From Nocardioidaceae bacterium (GTDB taxonomy: Bacteria; Actinomycetota; Actinomycetes; Propionibacteriales; Nocardioidaceae): 7,373 nt of DNA. The notes beneath the pieces were generated by a model. That model did not search any database and had not been told where the DNA came from. It was given only the letters and a program-made list of their open reading frames with translations. Made by a program: the position numbers and the translations under genes. The DNA lies in assembly GCA_013698435.1 (NCBI GenBank), contig JACCVA010000127.1, positions 1 to 7,373 of the forward strand. Reading direction: 5' to 3'. Positions 1 through 5,738 of the stretch are shown here, piece after piece. Each line of letters begins with the position of its first letter. Positions within the stretch are counted from its first letter, which is position 1.

Positions 1-2
1 GG

Positions 3-8
3 TATCCT
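3..8 (+). promoter_or_regulatory. Candidate -10 box for a leaderless MarR-family gene
   Basis: The hexamer TATCCT fits the actinobacterial -10 pattern TANNNT. It ends seven bases before the ATG at position 16, so transcription would begin at or within a base of the start codon. No Shine-Dalgarno sequence is visible in the 15 bases before the ATG, which agrees with leaderless translation, common in actinobacteria. The -35 region lies outside the window, so this rests on one short motif and its spacing. Confidence 0.4.
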
Positions 9-15
9 CACGGGT

Positions 16-504
16 ATGACGACCAACTGGCTCTCGGCGGACCAGCAGCGCGTCTGGCGGGCGTACCTCGTCGGGACGACCCTGCTGATGGACCGGCTCG
101 AACGCGATCTGCGTGACGGGCACGACCTGTCTCTGCCAGAGTACGAGATCCTCGTCCGGCTCTCGGAAACACCTGAGCGTCGGCTTCGGATGGCCGAGCT
201 GGCCAGCTCGGTCAAGAACTCCCGCAGCCGGATCACCCACACGATCGCGCGGATGGAGCGAGAGGGGCTCGTGGAGCGGCGCCAATGCGCGTCCGACGGC
301 CGCGGCGTCTTCGCCGCGTTGACCGACGCCGGCTACGACAAGCTCGTCGCGACCGCTCCAGCGCACGTCGCGTCGGTTCGGGAGGGGCTCATCGACGCCG
401 TCGCTCCCGAAGACCTCGAAGCGGTCGGCCGCGCCTTCAGTGCCGTGGCCACGCGCCTCGAGACCGGTGCGCCTGACCCGATCCTCTCCCCCACCTCGGT
501 CTGA
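16..504 (+). CDS. MarR-family winged helix-turn-helix transcriptional regulator
   Basis: This is a complete protein of 162 residues, the usual length for MarR-family dimeric repressors, which bind palindromic DNA and often release it on binding small aromatic ligands. An N-terminal helix (about residues 8-33) leads into the winged helix. LSLPEYEILVRLSE (38-51) is the first helix of the DNA-binding domain, and MAELASSVKNSRSRITHTIARMEREGLVER (59-88, as segments MAELASSVKNSRS and RITHTIARMEREGLVER) forms the helix-turn-helix. The wing contains the characteristic Asp-x-Arg-Gly near residues 94-97, followed by LTDAGYDKL. The C-terminal helices (about 113-148) would complete the dimer interface. 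The ATG at 16 is chosen because the protein then begins as typical members do; the frame stays open to the window edge, so a slightly earlier start is possible. The gene converges on ettA with only 24 bases between stop codons. Its target and ligand cannot be read from this sequence. Confidence 0.9.
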   Translation: MTTNWLSADQQRVWRAYLVGTTLLMDRLERDLRDGHDLSLPEYEILVRLSETPERRLRMAELASSVKNSRSRITHTIARMEREGLVERRQCASDGRGVFAALTDAGYDKLVATAPAHVASVREGLIDAVAPEDLEAVGRAFSAVATRLETGAPDPILSPTSV

Positions 505-518
505 CCGGTCCGGCGCCA

Positions 519-538
519 CCGCGAGGAGTCAGTCGCGG
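519..538. terminator. Small hairpin between the convergent MarR and ettA genes
   Basis: CCGCGA (519-524) pairs with TCGCGG (533-538) around an eight-base loop. The hairpin sits between the converging genes and overlaps the last codons of ettA, whose stop is at 529-531. There is no T-run on either side, so it is at best a weak or non-canonical bidirectional terminator. A six-base stem in GC-rich DNA can also arise by chance. The palindrome GACCGGTC (503-510) and GGCGCC (512-517) lie just beside it. Confidence 0.25.
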
Positions 539-2211
539 GTCAACCGGCGGTGCGTGACCCGGTGCGGTCGAGCCGCCTCGGCGCCGAGCCGCTCGATCTT
601 GTTCTCCTCATAGTCAGCGAAGTTGCCCTCGAACCAGAACCAGCGGGCGGGGTCCTCGTCGTCACCCTCCCAGGCCAAGATGTGCGTGGACACCCGGTCC
701 AGGAACCACCGGTCGTGGGAGATCACCACAGCGCAACCGGGGAACTCCAGCAGCGCATCCTCGAGTGACTGCAGCGTCTCGACGTCGAGGTCGTTGGTGG
801 GCTCGTCGAGAAGCAGCAGGTTGCCGCCCATCTTGAGGGTGAGCGCCAGGTTGAGCCGGTTGCGCTCACCACCGGACAAGATGCCGGCACGCTTCTGCTG
901 GTCCGGTCCCTTGAACCCGAACGACGCAATGTAGGCGCGGCTCGGCATCTCGAAGTTCGCGACCTTGATGTGGTCGAGGCCGTCGGACACCACCTCCCAG
1001 ACGTTCTTGTTGGGCTCGATCCCACCGCGGCTCTGGTCGACGTAGGAGATCTTGACCGTGTTGCCGACCTTGACCTCACCGGCGTCGGGCTCCTCCTCCC
1101 CGGTGACCATCCGAAACAGGGTGGTCTTGCCGACGCCGTTGGGGCCGACCACGCCCACGATGCCGGCTCGGGGAAGCGTGAACGACAGGTCGTGGAGCAG
1201 CCGGCGGTCGCCAAAACCCTTCGTGAGCTCCTCCGACTCGAGCACGACGTCGCCCAGTCGCGGACCGCCGGGAATGTTGATCTCCTGGAGGTCGATCTTG
1301 CGGTTGCGCTCGGACTCCGCTGCCAGCTCCTCGTAGCGACTGAGCCGCGACCTGCTCTTGGTCTGCCTCGCCTTCGGGTTGGACCTGACCCACTCGAGCT
1401 CGCGCTCGAGGATCTTCTGCCGCTTCGCGTCCTTGCGACCCTCGACGACGAGGCGCTGCTGCTTCGCCTCGAGGTATGTCGAGTAGTTGCCTTCGTACGG
1501 GTGGGCGCGGCCGCGGTCGAGCTCGAGGATCCACTCGGCCACGTTGTCGAGGAAGTACCGGTCGTGGGTGATCGCCAGCACGCAGCCGGCGTAGGACTTG
1601 AGGTGCTGCTCCAGCCACTGCACGCTCTCGGCGTCGAGGTGGTTGGTCGGCTCGTCGAGAAGCAGCAGGTCCGGCTGCTGGAGTAGCAGCTTGCACAGCG
1701 CGACCCGTCGACGCTCGCCCCCGCTGAGCTGGTCGACGAGCTGGTCAGGCGGCGGGCAGCGCAGCGCGTCCATCGCCTGCTCGAGCCGGGAGTCCAGGTC
1801 CCAGGCACCGGCATGGTCGAGGTCGGTCTGCAGCTCCCCCATCTCCGCGAGCAGGGTGTCGTAGTCGGCGTCCGGGTCGGCGAGCTCGGCCGAGATCTCG
1901 TTGTAGCGGTCGGCCTTGCGCTTCGTCTCGGCGACCGCCTCCTCGACGTTGTCCAGCACCGTCGTGCCCTCGGTGAGCGGCGGCTCCTGGAGCAGGATGC
2001 CCACGGTGGCGTCGGGGTCCTTGAGCGCATCACCGTTGGAGGGATGCTCCAGCCCGGCCATGATCTTCAGCAGGGTCGACTTCCCGGTCCCGTTGGGACC
2101 TACGACGCCGATCTTGGCTCCGTGGAGGAACGACAAGGTCACGTTGTCGAGAACGACCTTGTCGCCGAGGGCTTTGCGCACGTTGCGCAGGGTGAAAACG
2201 TAGTCAGCCAT
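529..2211 (-). CDS. ettA: Energy-dependent translational throttle protein EttA (ABC-F ATPase)
   Basis: This soluble ABC-F ATPase binds the ribosomal E site and, in E. coli, couples the ADP/ATP ratio to the first peptide-bond step. It is not a transporter: it has two ATPase domains and no membrane segment. The protein has 560 residues, close to the 555 of E. coli EttA. Domain 1 has Walker A GPNGTGKST (38-46), Q-loop Gln75, an inserted arm (about 95-150), signature LSGGE (162-166), Walker B with catalytic Glu187 and switch His216. A charged linker (about 245-305) corresponds to the P-site tRNA interaction motif. Domain 2 has GPNGVGKTT (356-364), LSGGE (445-449), Glu470 and His499. Both sites look catalytically intact. 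The start is ATG at 2211, giving MADYVFTLRNVRKA, which matches the family; a TTG three codons upstream is less likely. The gene follows the second GTPase by 36 bp, so it may be co-transcribed, have its own promoter, or both. The basic tail ending THRRLTRD resembles actinobacterial homologues. Confidence 0.96.
   Translation of the reverse strand: MADYVFTLRNVRKALGDKVVLDNVTLSFLHGAKIGVVGPNGTGKSTLLKIMAGLEHPSNGDALKDPDATVGILLQEPPLTEGTTVLDNVEEAVAETKRKADRYNEISAELADPDADYDTLLAEMGELQTDLDHAGAWDLDSRLEQAMDALRCPPPDQLVDQLSGGERRRVALCKLLLQQPDLLLLDEPTNHLDAESVQWLEQHLKSYAGCVLAITHDRYFLDNVAEWILELDRGRAHPYEGNYSTYLEAKQQRLVVEGRKDAKRQKILERELEWVRSNPKARQTKSRSRLSRYEELAAESERNRKIDLQEINIPGGPRLGDVVLESEELTKGFGDRRLLHDLSFTLPRAGIVGVVGPNGVGKTTLFRMVTGEEEPDAGEVKVGNTVKISYVDQSRGGIEPNKNVWEVVSDGLDHIKVANFEMPSRAYIASFGFKGPDQQKRAGILSGGERNRLNLALTLKMGGNLLLLDEPTNDLDVETLQSLEDALLEFPGCAVVISHDRWFLDRVSTHILAWEGDDEDPARWFWFEGNFADYEENKIERLGAEAARPHRVTHRRLTRD
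800..821. repeat. 22-base identical repeat inside ettA (copy in second ATPase domain)
   Basis: These bases are identical to 1649-1670. Both copies encode the Walker B strand (LLLLDEPT) of the two ATPase domains of EttA. The match reflects internal duplication of the ABC domain plus codon preference, not a mobile repeat. Confidence 0.8.
1649..1670. repeat. 22-base identical repeat inside ettA (copy in first ATPase domain)
   Basis: This is the partner of 800-821, about 850 bases away in the same orientation. It encodes the Walker B strand of the first ATPase domain. Recombination between the copies would be in frame and would leave a single hybrid ATPase domain. Confidence 0.8.
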
Positions 2212-2219
2212 GGCCGCCA

Positions 2220-2225
2220 AGACTA
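2220..2225 (-). promoter_or_regulatory. Candidate -10 box for leaderless transcription of ettA
   Basis: Read on the minus strand, TAGTCT fits the TANNNT -10 pattern and lies eight bases before the ATG of ettA at 2211. No Shine-Dalgarno sequence precedes that ATG, which fits a transcript starting at or one base before the start codon. No convincing -35 hexamer is present at the expected distance; TGAGCA at 2250-2245 is a poor match with 19-bp spacing. Read-through from the GTPase genes is an alternative. Confidence 0.35.
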
Positions 2226-2247
2226 CGGGGCCGGCGCGGTGGGGTGC

Positions 2248-3918
2248 TCAGCGGTGCAGCGCGGTCTTGATGCCGTCGCGGCACTGTGCGTACGCAGCCA
2301 CCTCGGCGTGCATCGGCGCGATGATCATCTCGTCGCACACGGCCTGGATTGCCTGGTGGAGCGACGTGGCGGCCCGGCGCGCTCGTCGGCGCGCCGACGC
2401 CTTGGCGGCAAGGCGACACAGCAGCGACACCACGAGACCGAGCACGGCTCCGCCCAGGAGGAGCAGGGTGGGGACCGGGATGCCGTTCCAGTCCGGGCCT
2501 TGTGGATCCGGCAGCCGGAGGTAGGCGAAGACGGCCAACCCCGCCAGCCAGACCGCTCCGATCACGGTGATCGCGAACAGCAGCCACTGCAGGGTTCGTG
2601 CCGCGCCCCACCACCATGGGTCCTTCGAGATGCCGAGGTCGGTGCGCGCGACCGCCGCGTCGAGGGCGTCGGCGAAGTCGTCCAGCCGAGAAATCGACGC
2701 GGACCGTACGGACGTCGCCCAGGGTGCGGCCATGTCGGCGGTGACGAGCTGTGCCACCGACCGGACGGCGGAGTCGACCCGGGCACGCTGCACCGGTGTG
2801 GCCTTCGGCATCGAGGTCCGCGACACCCGCACCTCGTCGGCCCGCTCCCCGCGCTGGGTGATGCCTTCGAGGTGCAGTCGCCGCAACGGGTCGGGCTTGA
2901 ACCTCGAGAGCCACTTCGTCACCGGCCAACCCGTGGCTTGGCGGGCACGGACCAGCGAGGAGTCCTCGATCGCCTCGACCACGACGGGCACCCCGGCCGC
3001 GTCCGCACAGGCATTCACCAGCTCGTCCCTACCGGATGACGCGATGTCTCCTGGCGCCCCGTCGCCGGTCTGCGCGGCGAGCCGGGCAGCCACGGTGCGG
3101 ATGTCTGCGGTGAGCCGCTCGCGGGCGTCCTGCTTCGACGAGACCCGTTTGACGATCGCTCGTCGCAGCTCGAGCAGGCCGTCACCGCTGGTCGCCGACG
3201 TGGCGAACAGGGCGACGTCGTGCAGGCCGTCCTGCTCGAGCAGTCGGCGTACGTCGGCAAGGGTGTCGTCGACCGCGCCCGCGGGGATCTCGTCCACGTG
3301 GTTGAGCACGACCATGACGACGCTGGCATGTCGGGCGAGGGGCTTCAGGAATCGGTCGTGGATCGCCGCGTCGGCGTACTTCTGGGGGTCCAGCACCCAG
3401 ACCAGCGCGTCCGCGAGCTGCACCAGGCGTTCGACCTCGAGGTGGTGAGCCACCTCGGTCGAGTCGTGGTCGGGCAGGTCCAGCAGCACGAGACCCTCGA
3501 GGTCGCGGTCGGCGGAGGTCTGGTCGAGCAACCCCACTCTGTCGACCTGATGACGCTTGGGTATGCCGAGCCAGTCGAGGAGCTCGCCGGCGCCGTCCGG
3601 CCCCCACGCACACGCCAGCGCCCACGAGGTGGTCGGTCGCTTGACCCCGACAGCTGCCAGGTCGAGACCGCACAGTGCGTTGAAGAGTGACGACTTCCCC
3701 GAACCGGTCGCCCCGCCGAGGGCCACCACAGTGTGGTCCGCCGACAGCCGCAGCCGAGCACCTGCGCGCCGGGCCACCCCTTCCGCCTCGTCGACGAGGG
3801 CGGGGTCGAGACGTCCTCGGGCGGCTTCGACCGCGCGTTCGAGACCGTCGACCCGCGTCACGATGTCGGAGGACGAGCGACCTGTCACCCGTCGCATCGA
3901 CTCGACGACCGCGCTCAC
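2248..3918 (-). CDS. Membrane-anchored dynamin-like/YfjP-type GTPase, second of a coupled pair (DynB-like)
   Basis: A 556-residue GTPase. The N-terminal GTP-binding domain shows G1 GATGSGKS (69-76), a likely G2 PTTS (95-98), G3 DLPD (147-150), G4 as NHVD (206-209) in place of the usual NKxD, and a G5-like TSATS (240-244). A long helical region follows (about 250-430). Two hydrophobic segments (about 443-468 and 482-503) are joined by a short Pro/Asp/Trp loop and preceded by the tryptophan patch DPWWWG (433-438). A basic stretch (RRRARR) after the second segment predicts that both termini are cytoplasmic. This architecture matches actinobacterial YfjP-type and dynamin-like membrane GTPases; the pairing resembles Streptomyces DynA/DynB, which stabilise division septa. 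That functional link is inference. The start is GTG at 3918, overlapping the previous gene's stop as GTGA, with no strong Shine-Dalgarno sequence, so translation probably depends on coupling. A GTPase acting in ribosome assembly is less likely because of the membrane hairpin. Confidence 0.85.
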   Translation of the reverse strand: MSAVVESMRRVTGRSSSDIVTRVDGLERAVEAARGRLDPALVDEAEGVARRAGARLRLSADHTVVALGGATGSGKSSLFNALCGLDLAAVGVKRPTTSWALACAWGPDGAGELLDWLGIPKRHQVDRVGLLDQTSADRDLEGLVLLDLPDHDSTEVAHHLEVERLVQLADALVWVLDPQKYADAAIHDRFLKPLARHASVVMVVLNHVDEIPAGAVDDTLADVRRLLEQDGLHDVALFATSATSGDGLLELRRAIVKRVSSKQDARERLTADIRTVAARLAAQTGDGAPGDIASSGRDELVNACADAAGVPVVVEAIEDSSLVRARQATGWPVTKWLSRFKPDPLRRLHLEGITQRGERADEVRVSRTSMPKATPVQRARVDSAVRSVAQLVTADMAAPWATSVRSASISRLDDFADALDAAVARTDLGISKDPWWWGAARTLQWLLFAITVIGAVWLAGLAVFAYLRLPDPQGPDWNGIPVPTLLLLGGAVLGLVVSLLCRLAAKASARRRARRAATSLHQAIQAVCDEMIIAPMHAEVAAYAQCRDGIKTALHR

Positions 3919-5642
3919 GCCGGGCTACCGGCCCAACGCGCCTCGTCCACCTCGTGCGACAGCGCCTGCAGGGCGTCGGCGGTGCCGTCGGCCACCGTGT
4001 GGGCGTCGACGAGGTCGAGGAAGCGGCGTACCTCCTGGCCCCACAGCACCTCCACCCGCTTGTGCAGGTCAGCGCGCGCTGCGTCGGCCAGCCGGCGTAC
4101 GGCCTGATCGCCGAACACCGCCTCGAGCACCTTCTGAGCGATGACTGCGCTGCCGCCGGCCACGCCGACCTCGGCGCCGGTCAGTCCGGCCGTCTGGACG
4201 AAGATCACCATCATCAGCGCCACCCCGAGTCCGTTGACCCCGAACGCCAGGAACCGCGCCGTCGCGCGACGGTTCTGGCCCTCGGTGCGAACCAGCTCCA
4301 GAACCCCTCCTTGCCAGTCACGCACCGTGCGTTGCACCCGGGCGCGCAGGTCACGCGACGCCCGGCCGATGTCTCCGGGTGCTTCGTTGAGCAACCCGGC
4401 GCCGGCCGGCAGCGACCGCCACGCCAACGCCGCCCGCTCGGCCGCCGACTCCGCGTGCTCGACGATCAACGTCTCGAGGCCGGACTCGACGGCGACCCGC
4501 ACACGCTGGGCGGGCTGCGGCTGGCCGCGCGCGGCGCTGAAGAGCCGGTCGCGCAGCCGCCCGACCTTGTCCTCGAGGCTCTTCAGCAGCTCGCCCGTCC
4601 CGACGAACTCCTGCCACCTGGCGAGCACCTCGCCACGCAGCATGGTGCCGTCGTGCAAAGCCTCGTCGACCGAGGCAAGGCTGTCGGTGTACGCCTTGAC
4701 GGCATCCGCATGCAGCTGCGCGCCCACCTGTTCCTGTGTGCGGAAGGCCCGTGCGACCGACCGGGTGCGGTGGCCGAGGGACTCCACCGCACCGTCAAGC
4801 GTCTGGCGGACGAGGGCGGTGCGAGCCACCGAGTCGGCGGCCAGCGAGTCGAGCCAGGCGCGGATCGGCGCTACCGCCTCCGGCGGGAGCAAGCCGTTCT
4901 CGTCGACCGGCGACTCCACCACGGTGAACAGCGGTGAGCTCCCGAGCCCGCGTGACGTGAGCATCCGAGCCAGGTGGCTGCTTACCTCGCGTACGGCCTT
5001 GGGCATGGTGCGGTCGAGGACCACGGCGACAGCGGTGCTGCGTTCGGCGGCGGCCTTGAGGTAGTCCCAGGGCACCTGGTCGGCATACCGAGCCGCCGAG
5101 GTCACGAACAGCCACAGGTCAGCCGCGGCAAGGAGCTGGGCGGCGAGGATGCGGTTGCGCTCCTCGACCGAGTCGACATCAGGGGCGTCGAGGATGGCAA
5201 GACCCGGTGGCAGATGCTCGGTGGCCACCAGCTGGAGCGTGGACTGGTCGCCGGTGGCCCGCTCGGTGCGCTCGAGCTCCGGTAGCAGCCGTCCGGTCCC
5301 GAACCAGTGGGCGTCGTCGGGGTTGTGCACGAGCACCGGGGATCGGGTGGTCGGGCGCAGTACGCCGGTCTGGGTGACGCGGGTGCCGACGAGGGAGTTG
5401 ACCAGCGTTGACTTCCCGGCGCCGGTCGAGCCTCCGACGACAGTGAGTAGCGGCGCCTCGATCTGCACGAGCCGCGGGATCACGTAGTCGTCGAGCTGCT
5501 GAATGAGGTCCGCGCGCTGCTTGCGTCCCCCATCGGCGTCGGCTGCGTCGAACGGCAGTGTGTGGTCGACCAGAGCCTGTCGGAGCCGGACGAGGGCGTT
5601 GATCAGCTCGGTGGGAGGACTCGGCGCTGATGCCGTGCTCAC
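3915..5642 (-). CDS. Membrane-anchored dynamin-like GTPase, first of a coupled pair (DynA-like)
   Basis: A 575-residue GTPase often labelled 'dynamin family' or, wrongly, 'ABC transporter' in related genomes. After an N-terminal helix (about 11-60), the GTP-binding domain shows G1 GGSTGAGKST (70-79), a likely G2 PTTR (97-100) and G3 DAPD (152-155). The G4 position reads VVLDRT (207-212), so the canonical NKxD is not recognisable and nucleotide specificity may be relaxed or supplied differently. The middle (about 270-460) is helical and charged. A hydrophobic hairpin near the C terminus (about 463-483 and 487-507, with a very short turn) should insert in or dip into the cytoplasmic membrane; a helical tail follows. 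The GTG start at 5642 is supported by AGGAGGGG eight bases upstream. The gene is translationally coupled to the second GTPase by a GTGA overlap, implying production in fixed ratio and probably a heteromeric complex for membrane remodelling or septum stability. The complex is inferred from the arrangement, not shown. Confidence 0.85.
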   Translation of the reverse strand: MSTASAPSPPTELINALVRLRQALVDHTLPFDAADADGGRKQRADLIQQLDDYVIPRLVQIEAPLLTVVGGSTGAGKSTLVNSLVGTRVTQTGVLRPTTRSPVLVHNPDDAHWFGTGRLLPELERTERATGDQSTLQLVATEHLPPGLAILDAPDVDSVEERNRILAAQLLAAADLWLFVTSAARYADQVPWDYLKAAAERSTAVAVVLDRTMPKAVREVSSHLARMLTSRGLGSSPLFTVVESPVDENGLLPPEAVAPIRAWLDSLAADSVARTALVRQTLDGAVESLGHRTRSVARAFRTQEQVGAQLHADAVKAYTDSLASVDEALHDGTMLRGEVLARWQEFVGTGELLKSLEDKVGRLRDRLFSAARGQPQPAQRVRVAVESGLETLIVEHAESAAERAALAWRSLPAGAGLLNEAPGDIGRASRDLRARVQRTVRDWQGGVLELVRTEGQNRRATARFLAFGVNGLGVALMMVIFVQTAGLTGAEVGVAGGSAVIAQKVLEAVFGDQAVRRLADAARADLHKRVEVLWGQEVRRFLDLVDAHTVADGTADALQALSHEVDEARWAGSPA

Positions 5643-5650
5643 GCGTGCAT

Positions 5651-5658
5651 CCCCTCCT
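5651..5658 (-). promoter_or_regulatory. Strong Shine-Dalgarno sequence for the GTPase pair
   Basis: AGGAGGGG on the minus strand lies eight bases before the GTG at 5642 and settles that start. It is the strongest ribosome binding site I see in the window. An ATG at 5650 sits only two bases after AGGAGG-GG's core and opens a three-codon frame ending in TGA across the GTG; it is probably too close to be used. Confidence 0.75.
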
Positions 5659-5681
5659 GTAGCGGCCCCGTCGATGGGGGG

Positions 5682-5687
5682 AGTCTA
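5682..5687 (-). promoter_or_regulatory. Candidate -10 box upstream of the GTPase pair
   Basis: TAGACT on the minus strand matches TANNNT and lies 39 bases before the GTG at 5642, leaving room for a short leader with the Shine-Dalgarno sequence. The -35 position (17-bp spacing) reads CCACGG, a poor match, so either another sigma factor or an activator would be needed, or this is chance. Confidence 0.3.
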
Positions 5688-5688
5688 G

Positions 5689-5706
5689 GGCGTCGCTGAT
5701 GACGCC
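5689..5706. other. Perfect inverted repeat in the gap between prsW-like gene and GTPase pair
   Basis: GGCGTC (5689-5694) and GACGCC (5701-5706) form a perfect six-base stem with a six-base loop. It lies 33 bases after the stop of the PrsW gene and directly upstream of the candidate -10 box. It could be a non-canonical terminator for the GntR-PrsW pair (there is no T-run after it) or an operator overlapping the spacer of the GTPase promoter. It may also be a chance GC-rich hairpin. Confidence 0.3.
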
Positions 5707-5738
5707 GTGGACCTCGTCGTACCCGTTTCAGGCGGGCG

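Noticed and set aside
529..2211. ABC-F antibiotic-resistance protein or ABC transporter ATPase
   Set aside because: Length, arm, linker and the near-identity of the N terminus to the EttA pattern favour EttA; there is no partner permease and no resistance-type extended linker.
2212..2220. TTG start for ettA three codons upstream
   Set aside because: EttA proteins begin at the MADY/MAEY-type methionine; the TTG has no Shine-Dalgarno sequence and would lie inside the candidate -10 box.
1813..3039. Long plus-strand open frame (408 codons) across the ettA/GTPase boundary
   Set aside because: It lies antisense to two well-recognised genes, and its product is low-complexity Arg/Gly/Pro/Val-rich with no family features. 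Such frames are expected opposite GC-rich genes.
3687..4937. Long plus-strand open frame (416 codons) opposite the GTPase pair
   Set aside because: It is antisense to the GTPases, with arginine- and proline-rich composition and no motif; a codon-bias shadow.
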